Shown: positions 42,547 through 52,281, numbered from the stretch's first letter. The stretch is DNA of 64,000 bases from Desulforamulus ruminis DSM 2154 (GCF_000215085.1 NC_015589.1:1736001-1800000), one strand, 5' to 3'. Notes: a model not told the origin generated them from the sequence alone. Numbers and translations: made by a program.

Positions 42547-43947
42547 CTACGACGCAGAGCCAATTTGGCGCTGAATATAGACATCCACATAATCCGCCGG
42601 GTACGTAAACCTGGGCCGAACGGCCACGTTTAAAATCCGGGCGGCAATGGTTTCTGACGTGTTGTTGCTATCGTCGCAAAGAGTAGGCTTATAATCATAA
42701 ATCTCCCGGTTAAGCTTTTTGACCAGCATCAGCGCGTCTAACTGCGCGGCCACAGCGGTCCGAAGCTCCGGCGTGTTTTCCTCGGAAATAGCCCACTGGA
42801 TGGCGGCGAATACCTCCATTTCCAATTGGTCCGAAGCTCTCCGGATGCAGGTCTGACTCCAGGCGGAATCCGAAGCAAGGTTTACACCGTTCCGTACCCG
42901 GAACCCACGGCCCGGTACCAGGGAAATGGGACTGATCCTGGCCAGGGTCAGGGTTTTCACTTCCGCCTCGGACAGCATCCGCTCGGCAGAGAGAATTCCC
43001 TGAATCTGCTTGTTGCTGGGGCTTTGATTCGACCGCAGCACCGAAAGCAGCCCGGCGTAATAGCCATCCGGAGCCACATACTGGCCGGGAAGCTCCACCG
43101 GCTCCACCCAGGGATACGTTAAAATCCCCCTGGCAGCGTCCATACTGGCGGTGGTGGCCGCCGCGGCATCGACCGAAAGATTTTGGACCGGGTTCAGTAT
43201 CGCCACCCGGAGACCCTGGCCGATGGAAGCCCCCGCGCAATGAGTCAACAGGGCGTTTTGTACTGTGGCGCTATGCTGCTGGGCACAAAGCACCAGACCA
43301 ACCTGCACCGTTTCCAGTACCTTTAAACCGCTTCGTTTCCCGTTCTCATCCAGGGTTCCAATATAATCCCCGTCCGCCGCGGCGGCTCCGTCATTGCCCC
43401 CGGCCAGCGGCGTGGAAGCAATGTTTTGAGGCAGGTTGGTCGCCTCTGTCACCTTACTAACGGTGACAAACTGAGAATTTACGTTATTCAAATTCTCCAG
43501 GGTCAGGTTATCCAGGGTTTCCGATTGGCTGCCGTAGATCACCACCAGCTTGAACGTGCTGGCCGCGGTTCCGGCGGCCACCGCCACCTTGATGTCGTTG
43601 CCCCAGGTGCCGGGAGAAGCAGCGGTAACCTTGATGCTGTCCGCTGCAGAGGCATCCTTATAAATCTTCTCCGCCGCCTTCATCGCGGTACCGCCAATGC
43701 GAACAATTTTTAAATCCGAGGCACCCTGGTTCAATGCCGCCAAAGCGGAGAGGTACCCGGTCAAGCCCTCGGTATATCCCCCAAAGGTCGTTACCAACTG
43801 TTCCAAACTGCCGATTGTTACCGCCTGATTCACCGGCCCCTTTGAGAAAGTCCCCACCAGGCCGATGGCGGAAAGGCTCACCGCCTGCGTAGGCCGGGTG
43901 CCAACGTCTGATTCGTCAATGGCAACGCGAGGTTGAATGTATTCCAT
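42547..43947 (-). CDS. Phage tail sheath protein (Mu gp39 L)
   Basis: This is the contractile sheath subunit, about 466 residues. Hallmarks are the N-terminal PRVAIDESDVG, the domain with TFSKGPVNQAVTIGSLEQLVTTFG, LRVAILNPVQNLSVDAA, the region YPWVEPVELPGQYVAPDGYYAGLL, and the C-terminal RNGVNLASDSAWSQTCIRRA. ATG 43947 is preferred over the TTG at 43953. It shows that the virion is a myovirus. Confidence 0.92.
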   Translation of the reverse strand: MEYIQPRVAIDESDVGTRPTQAVSLSAIGLVGTFSKGPVNQAVTIGSLEQLVTTFGGYTEGLTGYLSALAALNQGASDLKIVRIGGTAMKAAEKIYKDASAADSIKVTAASPGTWGNDIKVAVAAGTAASTFKLVVIYGSQSETLDNLTLENLNNVNSQFVTVSKVTEATNLPQNIASTPLAGGNDGAAAADGDYIGTLDENGKRSGLKVLETVQVGLVLCAQQHSATVQNALLTHCAGASIGQGLRVAILNPVQNLSVDAAAATTASMDAARGILTYPWVEPVELPGQYVAPDGYYAGLLSVLRSNQSPSNKQIQGILSAERMLSEAEVKTLTLARISPISLVPGRGFRVRNGVNLASDSAWSQTCIRRASDQLEMEVFAAIQWAISEENTPELRTAVAAQLDALMLVKKLNREIYDYKPTLCDDSNNTSETIAARILNVAVRPRFTYPADYVDVYIQRQIGSAS

Positions 43948-43970
43948 GACCAACCTTCATCACGCTCCTT

Positions 43971-44450
43971 TCATTGATTTATTTCCGTATCGCTTTGCAC
44001 CTGATCAATCCGGGGGGCCGGTTCTCTCTCCATCCTTAAAGCCAGAAAACTGGTTTGATAGTCCAGTTCCGCCATATGAAGCAGCAGCCCCTTGCCCGCA
44101 TCGCCGGACAGGTATTCAATCCCGGCTACAAACCCGGAATCAATCATGCCTCCAAGATAGATATCCTGGTTTAACGCGCTCCGGATGTGATGGGCCAACC
44201 GGCGCACTTCCGCTTCCCCCTGCACAGGATTCATGTCTTTAACCCAGACAAAGATTTTCAGGAAAGCGTTTACGTTATCATATTTTTTGTCATAGGGTTC
44301 AAAGTTCTCTTTTTCCAATCCGATGGATATACCCGGCGACACCAGGGTAATCAGGTTATTCACCTGGTGCCATTCCTTGACACCAGCGAGATCCGGACTG
44401 GCTTTCAAAGTGGCCGTCGCCCTGGCAATAACATCATCCACACTAGGCAT
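43971..44450 (-). CDS. Phage neck/tail terminator-like protein (Mu gp37/38 position)
   Basis: This 159-residue protein is encoded between the morphogenesis protein and sheath genes. The pattern (VDDVIARATATLKASPDLAG, ISIGLEKENFEPYDKKYDN, EVRRLAHHIRSALNQ) resembles the minor tail/terminator proteins that cap the tube at the neck. It overlaps the preceding gene by 8 bp. Family assignment rests mainly on position and size. Confidence 0.6.
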   Translation of the reverse strand: MPSVDDVIARATATLKASPDLAGVKEWHQVNNLITLVSPGISIGLEKENFEPYDKKYDNVNAFLKIFVWVKDMNPVQGEAEVRRLAHHIRSALNQDIYLGGMIDSGFVAGIEYLSGDAGKGLLLHMAELDYQTSFLALRMEREPAPRIDQVQSDTEINQ

Positions 44451-45045
44451 CGGAAAGCCCTCCTAACATAAAATGATCCAGGGCGCGGGTAATGGTGATT
44501 TCATCTTCCTTCTGCAGGAGCAGATATTCCCTGGCCGGGATGGTCACCTTCTTTACATACAGGAACTTTTCGCCCCCCATTGGGATACAAAGCGCCTTTT
44601 TATGCCTGGGTACGATGGTACCGCCTTTCTGGTGGATCCGGGCATACGGGAGGGGAGATCCCACCTCGGCGCTGGTGTCGGTGATCCGGCCCAGCACAAT
44701 GGACTTTTTTAAGTCCCCCTGGCCGTGCAGGAGCTTTCTGCCGCCGACCTTTCCCATGGCGGCCTGCTCATGCCTGCGCCGGGTGGATTCCCGCTTCAGA
44801 TTCTGATACCCTTTGGTTCCCTGCAGCCGGTCCACCGCCTGGCCTTCATAGATTTCACGGGTGATTGGGCTAAGGGCTTTCCAGCGGGATGGACGGCCCT
44901 CGGCCTCAAAGTTCCGGGTGACCGACGCCCGCATAATCTCCCCCGCCTGCCGCATGAAGGGTTTCATTTTTGCCCCCCGCTGGATTAACAGCCCAATCAT
45001 GGCTTGGATAGGCTCCAAATCCTGGACTTGAATTTCAAATTTCAC
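44443..45045 (-). CDS. Phage virion morphogenesis protein (Mu gpG-like)
   Basis: This 200-residue protein of the Phage_tail_S/gpG family acts in head-tail completion. Recognisable are FEAEGRPSRWKALSPITREIY, KLLHGQGDLKKSI and the PYARIHQKGGTIVPR motif near residue 131. The start overlaps the stop of the DUF1320 gene by 4 bp. Confidence 0.85.
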   Translation of the reverse strand: MKFEIQVQDLEPIQAMIGLLIQRGAKMKPFMRQAGEIMRASVTRNFEAEGRPSRWKALSPITREIYEGQAVDRLQGTKGYQNLKRESTRRRHEQAAMGKVGGRKLLHGQGDLKKSIVLGRITDTSAEVGSPLPYARIHQKGGTIVPRHKKALCIPMGGEKFLYVKKVTIPAREYLLLQKEDEITITRALDHFMLGGLSDA

Positions 45046-45503
45046 CAGTTCAGCGCCCTTTCCAGCGGACTTTTTTCCGGTGTGGTGCTGGCCATGGCCG
45101 GGGTGGTGGAACTACCGGCCCCGGCCAACTGCACCCCCGGCAGCCCGTCCAGGAGGCCGTCCCGGACCACGTCCGCCAGATCGGATTCCGCCCGCCGGAT
45201 CTTTCCGTTTCCCAGATTCAGCACTTCCTGGGAGAGGCGGCTAGCGATCTCACCCACCAGGGTAAATCCGGCAGCCATATCCACGGCAATGGACTGCAGA
45301 ATCCCCGGTACCGGCTCACTTATGGGCACCACATACCGTTTGGCCAGTTTTACATCCATACGCTGCTGAGCTTTGATGATATACGGAAGAATCATTTCAT
45401 CGGAGAAAACTTCGTCCGCCCGTAAAAGCTCGTTATCGCCCCGAACCTCTTCTGGAGTACAATACATTTTCAGGCTGGCCGGGGCTGACCCGGCCAGCTT
45501 CAC
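45042..45503 (-). CDS. DUF1320 head-tail connector protein (Mu gp36)
   Basis: This 153-residue protein follows the capsid gene. The DUF1320 pattern is YCTPEEVRGDNELL, then DEMILPYIIKAQQRMDVKLAKRYVVP and VDMAAGFTLVGE. A Ser/Thr/Pro-rich tail ends the protein. The start is GTG 45503 (AGTGAGG directly ahead) or ATG 45467 (no clear site). Confidence 0.82.
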   Translation of the reverse strand: MKLAGSAPASLKMYCTPEEVRGDNELLRADEVFSDEMILPYIIKAQQRMDVKLAKRYVVPISEPVPGILQSIAVDMAAGFTLVGEIASRLSQEVLNLGNGKIRRAESDLADVVRDGLLDGLPGVQLAGAGSSTTPAMASTTPEKSPLERALNW

Positions 45504-45509
45504 CTCACT

Positions 45510-46841
45510 TTACGCAGACATAACCGTGCGGACTACGACCCAATCCGGATGCCTAAGGTACGGCATTCCGGCCCGCCCGACCTGGACATAGGCTCCCGGA
45601 GGATTGGGCGGTACCGAATCCACCGCCCGGGACCAGATTCCGGGCTTGCCTTCCGGATGCTCCCCGATGACAAAATCCGTGCGTCCCAGGGGTTCCCCGG
45701 CAAACTCCAGGCAAGCCAACACCACTTTGTGATCCGGCAGCAGTTTCGTGACGGTTTTTACCAGCCCGCCGGTGGCCACGTTTAAAGGGGAACCGGTAAT
45801 GGTTTGGGTAATATTGCCGGTGGCCGTAAGGACAATGCTCTGGTTTTTCAAATGATCTTTCGGGGTCAGGGTGATGACCGCCGCGGCCACCGTGGCCACC
45901 ACCGGCATGGCCGGATTGCCGTTAATGAAATTGGCCAGGTTGGCGGCAACCTTGGCCGCCGTGTCCCCGGCCACAGCGGTGTAGGTACCGCTTTTCACAC
46001 CGCCAATCGTCAACTCGATGTTGTTGCCTTCCGCAGGACTTGCCTGGGTTACCGTGAGGGTGGCGGTGGGCATCACCGCCGGAGTCAAGGCTTCATACAC
46101 CGTGTCCTGAATGACGATGGTCAACCCGCAAATCTTGGTCAACTCACCATCGGCATAGACCACAAAACCGGTGTCTCTGGCGGACTCCCCGCGGGCAAGC
46201 ACCTGCTTGTTCTTGCTCAGGTAGCCCCTCATGGTGCTGGTCATCATAATGTGGGTAGGCTGAACCTTGCCGTCATCCCGGATAACCTGCTTCATGGCTT
46301 CAATATCGTCCACAACAGGGGCGTCCGGATCATTCCATTGTTTGGCAGGAAGATTGGTCAGGATATGGCTGGCCGGGATCCCGGCATCGACAGAGACGGT
46401 TTTTTGGGTCCGGGGGTCGGTATAGTTCACGCCGCCCTGCAGCATCTGACAACGCAGGAAGTCAAAAAGCAGGTCGTTCCTGGCAACATAACGCTTGGTC
46501 TCATCCGCAATGTACTGTCGGCCATAGCGTTCATTCAGGGTTCCCGGCTGCCGCAGGTTGTTCAGGGTATCGGTCGCCACATGAAATGTCTCCCGGCCAT
46601 AAATGGGCTCCTTGGCGGTCTTTTCCACCGTGCGGTTCTCTCCCAGTACGTCCGGTTTATTGGGGTCGACGATGGAGGCCATTCCGGCACCGCCGTACAC
46701 CTTTTCAATTTCCACTTTTTTCACCGGTACGTTCCGACTGGGGAAGAAGATGCCCACGTTGGATTGGTAGTTTTCAAAAGTCTGGGCCAGTTCCGTTAAA
46801 ACGACGGAGTCTAGCGTTTGAATATCAGCAGGCACAGGCAA
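45510..46841 (-). CDS. Major capsid protein with inserted beta domain
   Basis: This is the head subunit of the prophage, in the place of Mu gpT. The N-terminal third includes QTFENYQSNVGIFFPSRNVPV and KTAKEPIYGRETFHVATDTL, and the C-terminus GAYVQVGRAGMPYLRHPDWV. A domain of about 100 residues is inserted between them (TLTVTQASPAEGNNIELTIG to GSPLNVATGGLV), strand-rich with the repeat-like GDTAAKVAANLANFING, as in decoration-type phage domains. The frame opens at GTG 46922 without a ribosome site and runs through a hairpin (46878-46897). I prefer TTG 46841, which has AAAGGAGC upstream. Confidence 0.85.
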   Translation of the reverse strand: MPVPADIQTLDSVVLTELAQTFENYQSNVGIFFPSRNVPVKKVEIEKVYGGAGMASIVDPNKPDVLGENRTVEKTAKEPIYGRETFHVATDTLNNLRQPGTLNERYGRQYIADETKRYVARNDLLFDFLRCQMLQGGVNYTDPRTQKTVSVDAGIPASHILTNLPAKQWNDPDAPVVDDIEAMKQVIRDDGKVQPTHIMMTSTMRGYLSKNKQVLARGESARDTGFVVYADGELTKICGLTIVIQDTVYEALTPAVMPTATLTVTQASPAEGNNIELTIGGVKSGTYTAVAGDTAAKVAANLANFINGNPAMPVVATVAAAVITLTPKDHLKNQSIVLTATGNITQTITGSPLNVATGGLVKTVTKLLPDHKVVLACLEFAGEPLGRTDFVIGEHPEGKPGIWSRAVDSVPPNPPGAYVQVGRAGMPYLRHPDWVVVRTVMSA

Positions 46842-46996
46842 AAGTTTCACGCTCCTTTTATTTTCATGACGCATTGAAAGCCCTTTTAAGGGGGCTTGTT
46901 TCTTCTGGAGGTTGGTAGACACAGGGGAGCAAAAGATAACGCAAAATAACGGGAACTAACACGGTTATAACGGATTTATAACAACTAGTTATATCG

Positions 46997-47989
46997 CTAT
47001 TTCTTGTTCAACTCCGGAACCACGTCTCCATACAGATCCTTTGCTGTGGCTCCGGTCTTTTGGCTGGACTGGAATCCAAGCTGGGCCAGCTTCACCCGGT
47101 GTTCCTGGGGCAGTGCCTCCAGGGCTTCCAGCACCATGTCCCCCATGGATTTTTCCTGACCGTCGGCCAGTTTGACCTTGGCACCGGTCTGCTCTGCCAG
47201 CAGGACGGGACGGATTTTTTCGCACATCGCAGGGGGGATTCCCTTGGCCACCATTTCAGTGAGCTTCCGGTCCACTTCCGTTTCCCTGGCTCTCAGTACC
47301 TGATCACTCAATTGCTGCCGGGTGGCCGTCAGTTCGGATTCAAGCTGAGATACCTTGGTCAACTGCTGTTTCTGTTCCTCGGTCAACCCTTCCACCAAGG
47401 GCCGCTGCCTGGCGGGATCCTCGCTCAACTTCAAAAAGTTGCCAAAGAACTCGGCCAGTTTCTTGAAAAGTTCATTACCGTCCTGGATTTCTTTCACAGG
47501 TTGCACCTCCGCATAGTCTAAATAAAATTCGTTTGGCCGGTCGGCCAGTACCACCGTTTCCGGCAGCCGGGTTAAAAAGGGTTCGTTGGTCAGGGCAATG
47601 GCCGAAAGTACGGCACCGCATTTTTGCCCTGTTTCCTTGTTGACATATTCCGGTTCATACTCCGCACTGGCGAAACGGAATTTCTTATTGGCTACCGCCT
47701 CTTTAATTTCCTCATTGGTGGCCACCGCCTGGGCGTACAGGACCGCGCCTTCCTGCACCAGATTTACCACCCAGGCTTCCGCTGGGGTGTCTCCAAAGGT
47801 CTGCGCCTGGTCCTTTTCATGGCCCAGCCGGACAAAAACCGGGCGGCCCAGACTGTGATTGGCAAAGTTTTGTTTCATTTGGTCCAGCGTGTCCTGGGTG
47901 ACGTGGATGGTCCCATACCGGGGGTGTTTCCATGCTCCCAGGCGAAAGAAAGGTATTTTGAGCATCCCTTTTTGATCTTGCTTCTCCAA
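46997..47989 (-). CDS. Phage protease/scaffold protein (Mu gpI/Z)
   Basis: The N-terminal half (RLGAWKHPRYGTIHVTQDT, GRPVFVRLGHEKD, RFASAEYEPEY, GAVLSAIALTNEPFLTRL) is the Mu I-type prohead protease. The C-terminal half after about residue 215 is a Gln/Glu-rich helical scaffold. In Mu an internal start yields the separate scaffold Z. The open frame reaches 48091, but TTG 47989 has AAGGAGG eight bases upstream, giving 330 residues. The capsid gene lies about 150 bp downstream; 46842-46996 contains a hairpin and no other gene. Confidence 0.88.
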   Translation of the reverse strand: MEKQDQKGMLKIPFFRLGAWKHPRYGTIHVTQDTLDQMKQNFANHSLGRPVFVRLGHEKDQAQTFGDTPAEAWVVNLVQEGAVLYAQAVATNEEIKEAVANKKFRFASAEYEPEYVNKETGQKCGAVLSAIALTNEPFLTRLPETVVLADRPNEFYLDYAEVQPVKEIQDGNELFKKLAEFFGNFLKLSEDPARQRPLVEGLTEEQKQQLTKVSQLESELTATRQQLSDQVLRARETEVDRKLTEMVAKGIPPAMCEKIRPVLLAEQTGAKVKLADGQEKSMGDMVLEALEALPQEHRVKLAQLGFQSSQKTGATAKDLYGDVVPELNKK

Positions 47990-48005
47990 TGTTTCACCTC
48001 CTTGG

Positions 48006-48830
48006 CTATGCCGCCCAGCCTTTGGGCAGCGGCACCACTTGATCCCAATCCAGGTTTTCCGATGTGAGGAGTTCCGGCTGATAGATGCCATATACGGGGT
48101 TCAGCACAGACCGGCATCTCCCATGCAGGGGAGGGGTGTTGTTTGCCAGCCTCGGATCATCCAGGCGCATGAGCTTGCCGTGTCGGCTCCGGCATTGGCG
48201 GGAGGTACTCCCGTCCATTACGGCGGAAAAACGGACATAATCCACCTCGTTGTCCGCAAAACTGGCCAGCCGCCCCCGGTTATAGGCGTAAGTTCCTTCG
48301 GTGGTGGTAATGTTGCTGGCCCGGTCGCGGGTGTCCTCCAAAATCTCTTCGATTCGCTGTTCCGTTTCCGTCCGGGAGGTTCCATACAGATAGCGGAGCA
48401 GAGACTTTTTCAACTCCGCTTCCATTTCTATGGTCACATCCCCGGCCAGCACCATGGCCCGGGCCTCCATAATCTCCACCGCCTGGGCCGGAATCAGTCT
48501 GGGGTCCGTTCCGGCATCAAACTGGAAACGGGGTAGTTCGGCCATCCTGCGCGGGCGGTATCTTTGGTGCAGTTCCAAAACCAGGCGGTCCCCGTGGGCG
48601 CGTCCGGCAGCCACCATTTCCGCGCCGTGGTTGGCCAGGATTTTGGCCAGCCCCTGCGGATCCAGGTGGAGTCCCGCTGGCATCCGCAGCTTACGGCCCC
48701 CGGTTTTGGACAGCCGCTCCAACTCCCTCCAGGGCAGGGCGGCGATGTTCTTTTTCAGCCAGCGTTCCCATTGGGTGAGTACCCTGGTTTCCGCCTGGTC
48801 AATTTCCCGGAAGAACGCCTCATTCCTCAT
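48006..48830 (-). CDS. Head morphogenesis protein (Mu gp30 F-like / SPP1 gp7)
   Basis: This 274-residue minor head protein helps package the genome and attaches to the portal. The C-terminal motif SRQCRSRHGKLMRLDDPRL and PPLHGRCRSVL is the conserved Cys/His part of the family, with the helical TEGTYAYNRGRLASFADNEV before it. The ATG overlaps the portal stop by about 11 bp. Confidence 0.9.
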   Translation of the reverse strand: MRNEAFFREIDQAETRVLTQWERWLKKNIAALPWRELERLSKTGGRKLRMPAGLHLDPQGLAKILANHGAEMVAAGRAHGDRLVLELHQRYRPRRMAELPRFQFDAGTDPRLIPAQAVEIMEARAMVLAGDVTIEMEAELKKSLLRYLYGTSRTETEQRIEEILEDTRDRASNITTTEGTYAYNRGRLASFADNEVDYVRFSAVMDGSTSRQCRSRHGKLMRLDDPRLANNTPPLHGRCRSVLNPVYGIYQPELLTSENLDWDQVVPLPKGWAA

Positions 48831-50091
48831 GTTCGAGATTCTCTCCCCTCAGATACCGGGGGTAGTTTTCCTTGGCCACCTCCAGGGGGGTGCGGCTTGG
48901 CTTCGGTTCCCGTTCGGGCAGGCCCACGGCCACCCGGACATATCGGAAATCTTCTTCCACCGCAGGCTCCATATATCCGGCGTTGGTCAGGCTGGTGAAA
49001 ATCTCAGCTAGAATCTTCACCTGTTCCGGCCCCGGGGGCCGTTCTTGAAAGGTTCCCCATTCGTCTTGGGGGCCAAAATTGTACTCGATCATCCGCCGGA
49101 TCAATTGATCCAGCAAAACGTCCGTAATCTGGACGTAAATTTCACGGATGCCCAGCATAAAGGCGTCAAAATGACTTTCACCCAAAGCATAACTTCCGGA
49201 ACGGCTGCCTTCATCCAGCACCAGGGAGGGCAGCAGCAGCCCCCGGCAAATCATCTTATTGAGGTAGGCAATGGCCTGGTTAAAGGCTTCGCCAACCCCA
49301 TTGGTGGGGAAGTGAACTTTGACATCGGGAATCCGGCTATCCTTTTCAGACTTGGCGGAAAAGGCCAGGGCGGTCCCGTTTTGCAGGTTGGCCAGCAGTT
49401 TGGTGGTGTAATCCAATTGACTGGTTTCCTCTCCGGATTCCGGATCCACCACGATGCCCTCCGGGACAACGGCCACCGTCAAAGGCGTCCCGTACTTGTC
49501 CAGGGCTTTGGCCCACATCCGGAGGAAGGCGTCTTTGAGCAGCCAGTTTTTACGCAGCCGTTTAAAGGCGCTGGTCCCGTAATAATTATTAAATCGTTTT
49601 CCGTGGGTATATAGGATGCACTTTTCCTTTGGGATGTCCTCTCCCAGGGCGGCGAAGGTTCCCCGCTGCACCACCCCGTCCAGGCGTCCTTTGGCGTTTA
49701 GCTTAAAATGCACGGTGGAAGGGTGATAGGTGGCCAGGTAATCCAGCATCAACCTTTTGTTTTCAGCCTTCCAGACGATTTCCGTCACCGAAAACCCGGC
49801 CCAGATGGCGGAGAGAATATCCGCACAGGCAATGGGCAGACTGTCCTGCATATTTTCCAGGCACTGCTTGACAAAGTCCGTGATCTCCGGGTCCGGGTGG
49901 TGATACTCTCCCAGGAGGCTCATGACGGACAGCGTTAAAAAATCGTAGGCCGTGGCCACGGTTTCATCCGTGTCCAGCATTCTTTCATACTCCGGGAGGC
50001 GGGTTGCTTCCGGGTTGTAAATTGCGCCGTCAAAGAGGTATATCGCGGTTTGCAGTTGACTGCCGGACTGGGTGAGGTACGCTTTGTCCAT
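48820..50091 (-). CDS. Portal protein, DUF935 family (Mu gp29)
   Basis: This is the head vertex portal through which DNA is packaged. Family marks in the 423 residues are RMLDTDETVATAYDFLTLSV, SAIWAGFSVTEIVW, RLRKNWLLKDAFLRMWAKAL with DKYGTP, and RGLLLPSLVLDEGSRSGSYA. DUF935 portals are typical of Mu-like phages. It follows the terminase gene by 12 bp. Confidence 0.92.
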   Translation of the reverse strand: MDKAYLTQSGSQLQTAIYLFDGAIYNPEATRLPEYERMLDTDETVATAYDFLTLSVMSLLGEYHHPDPEITDFVKQCLENMQDSLPIACADILSAIWAGFSVTEIVWKAENKRLMLDYLATYHPSTVHFKLNAKGRLDGVVQRGTFAALGEDIPKEKCILYTHGKRFNNYYGTSAFKRLRKNWLLKDAFLRMWAKALDKYGTPLTVAVVPEGIVVDPESGEETSQLDYTTKLLANLQNGTALAFSAKSEKDSRIPDVKVHFPTNGVGEAFNQAIAYLNKMICRGLLLPSLVLDEGSRSGSYALGESHFDAFMLGIREIYVQITDVLLDQLIRRMIEYNFGPQDEWGTFQERPPGPEQVKILAEIFTSLTNAGYMEPAVEEDFRYVRVAVGLPEREPKPSRTPLEVAKENYPRYLRGENLEHEE

Positions 50092-50103
50092 GTTTTCGCT
50101 CCT

Positions 50104-51744
50104 TTACCAAACGATGTCGGCGGCAATGTTCCTGCCGATCACACGCCCGCCGGTGACCGGCGGCCCGGATTTTCTTTGCTGGGACCGGACCATTTCCAGC
50201 GCCAGCCGGGCGGAGTTGATGGCCATCCCGAAGTGGTTTTCCACATTTCTTTTGTAGGAAATTTTCTTGGCTCCGTCCGGTCCGGTGGTTTCTTCTTTGA
50301 CCAGTTTTTTCAGGTGACGCCTGATTTCATCCAGGGTTTTTTCTTCTTCCGTGTTCCGGGGTTTAAACAGCAGGGCCTGGGGCGGGTTGGTGGCAAAGAG
50401 GGCCGTGGTATCGTCCAGGGACTCATCCCGGTCCACCTGGATCACCCGGACCTCCCGGTCATCCTCACCCTCGGTTGTCTCTCTGTAGGTGGCTTTAAAG
50501 TATTGGATGAATCCCAGGGCTTCCTGCAGGATTCGCACCACCCGTTTGGATTCTGTCTTATACGGCATCGCGTCAATGATGAGGGCACCGGCGTTGTATG
50601 CCGCTTCCCAGTCCGGAATCCGCAGCAACAGGTCCTCCACGTCAATATGAAAGGCGGCCAGAATTCGGAACCCCTCTTCCCCGTAGGGGGCAAGGATGGC
50701 CACGTGTGCCCGGTCGCCCATATCTATGCCAATGCCGCATACTTCTTCGGAAGTGTCCTGAAAGTAGTAGTCCCCGGCAGCCTCCACAATCTCCAGCACC
50801 TTTGATGTCACCGGCTGCATGTTGCCGCTGTCCGCAATCCCCAAAACAGACCGCCGGAACCTAGCCAGCTTGGCCGGTTTTCCCTGGGCCTTCAGCCAGC
50901 GGTCCCAAATGAGATCCAGCCGGGTTTCGCGGATGATCAACTGGGGCACCCGGTAGCCGGTTCGGTTCCTGTCCGGATGCTCCGCAATCCACCGGGCGTT
51001 ATATACATCCAGGGGCTTTCCGCATTTCACGCAGGCCAGATAAATCCTGCCTTTCTTTTTGCGTTCGTCCCGGATGTTTTCGGGGAATTCCTCCTCCAGG
51101 ATGGATTCCCGTCCGCAGCCGGTACAGCGAACCACCCATTTCCGGGTGTCCGAATCCCGGTAAAGTTCGTCAATCCCGTCCTCCTCAAAGAGAGGGGCGC
51201 TGAAATATCGCTGCCAGCCCAGTTTCGAGGCCATGATCCGGTCCTGGGCCAGATCCATGTTTTCCCGGTTAATCAGGGCCACCTCATCAAAGATAATTTC
51301 ATCTGCCGGGATGCTGATAGCGCCGGTTTTGCTGACAAGCCCTAACATATAAAAGAAATGAGTGCCAATTTGTTTCAGTCCGGCCTGGTCGGTGCCCAGG
51401 AGTCTGGACTTTAAATAGTCACTGCGCTGCACATAGGGATCAAAACGGGTCTGGCCGAACCGGTTGGCCATCTTGTCGGTAGGGAGGTAATAAATCAGGT
51501 TGGCTCCCCGGACATCCACCATGTAGAAACCATGGGCCAAAAAAAGTGTACTGAAACCGGTTTGGGCACCCTTGGAAATGGTGACATGGGGGTCTAAAAA
51601 GATGGACTCAACAATTTCTTTCATGAAAGCCCGGTTGTAGACGTTAAAAGGCGTCTTATCGTCCAAAACGATATTTTCCAAACAGTACTCCGGAAACGTG
51701 AGTCCTTTGAGGTTTTTCCCAACCAGTTCATTAATCAGGCCCAT
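50104..51744 (-). CDS. Terminase large subunit (GpA/Mu gp28-like)
   Basis: This packaging motor and nuclease has 546 residues. The Walker A-type segment is SKGAQTGFST near residue 58; a Walker B-like stretch is ADEIIFDEVALINRE. A zinc-knuckle pair (CTGCGRES and CVKCGKP) near residues 210-245 resembles GpA-like terminases. The nuclease domain begins around GIGIDMGDRAHVAIL near 340, and LIIDAMPYKTESKRV follows. It is encoded directly after the small terminase. Confidence 0.9.
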   Translation of the reverse strand: MGLINELVGKNLKGLTFPEYCLENIVLDDKTPFNVYNRAFMKEIVESIFLDPHVTISKGAQTGFSTLFLAHGFYMVDVRGANLIYYLPTDKMANRFGQTRFDPYVQRSDYLKSRLLGTDQAGLKQIGTHFFYMLGLVSKTGAISIPADEIIFDEVALINRENMDLAQDRIMASKLGWQRYFSAPLFEEDGIDELYRDSDTRKWVVRCTGCGRESILEEEFPENIRDERKKKGRIYLACVKCGKPLDVYNARWIAEHPDRNRTGYRVPQLIIRETRLDLIWDRWLKAQGKPAKLARFRRSVLGIADSGNMQPVTSKVLEIVEAAGDYYFQDTSEEVCGIGIDMGDRAHVAILAPYGEEGFRILAAFHIDVEDLLLRIPDWEAAYNAGALIIDAMPYKTESKRVVRILQEALGFIQYFKATYRETTEGEDDREVRVIQVDRDESLDDTTALFATNPPQALLFKPRNTEEEKTLDEIRRHLKKLVKEETTGPDGAKKISYKRNVENHFGMAINSARLALEMVRSQQRKSGPPVTGGRVIGRNIAADIVW

Positions 51745-52281
51745 TTAAGACGCCACCTTCTCCTTAACCCGGTCCGCAAGTTCATACATTTTTTGCAGCA
51801 GGTCCGGTTCCGAATTTAGTTCCGCCTTCAATTCCTCTTTCAGCCTGGCCAGGGCCGCCTCCGCCCCCTTGTTAAACTGGAGCTTCAACGCCTCCCGCCG
51901 GGTGCCGGAGTCCGCCAGTTTCGGCAGCACTTTCAGGAGCTCCGTAACCTTTTCCCCTTGGAGTCCGTCCAACTCGGACAGCGTTTCCATAATCATGGAA
52001 ATGGCTAATTCCGTGGTGGCTTCCGCCAGTTGGGTTCCCGGCGCTCCGTCGTTGCTCTCAATAATGGCTTTGGCCTGGTCCCGAATTTGCTTAAGCCGTT
52101 CAAACTTGGCGTGGAAGTCTTTCCCATACCGGCCTACGGCGGATTTACTCACCGGTGTGCCCATATTTTTCAGGTAGTCCGCTATTTCTTCATAGGTATG
52201 GCCTTGCAAAAGCATTTCGTTTACGGCCTCAACAATTTCAGGCGGCAAGGCCGCTACCTTATGGTGTTTTCTTCTGCCCAT
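51745..52281 (-). CDS. Terminase small subunit-like protein, DUF3486 (Mu gp27)
   Basis: This 178-residue protein starts with GRRKHHKVAALPPEIVEAVN, the DUF3486 signature. A helix-turn-helix follows (HTYEEIADYLKNMGTPVSKSAVGRYGKDF), then a helical C-terminus. In Mu-like phages it recognises packaging sites in the phage end. Its stop touches the terminase ATG and its start overlaps the upstream gene by 1 bp. Confidence 0.85.
   Translation of the reverse strand: MGRRKHHKVAALPPEIVEAVNEMLLQGHTYEEIADYLKNMGTPVSKSAVGRYGKDFHAKFERLKQIRDQAKAIIESNDGAPGTQLAEATTELAISMIMETLSELDGLQGEKVTELLKVLPKLADSGTRREALKLQFNKGAEAALARLKEELKAELNSEPDLLQKMYELADRVKEKVAS

Noticed and set aside
45804-46799. A 331-codon open frame on the plus strand
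   Set aside because: It is the antisense of the major capsid gene; long antisense frames are common opposite G+C-rich codons, and it has no ribosome site or known motif.
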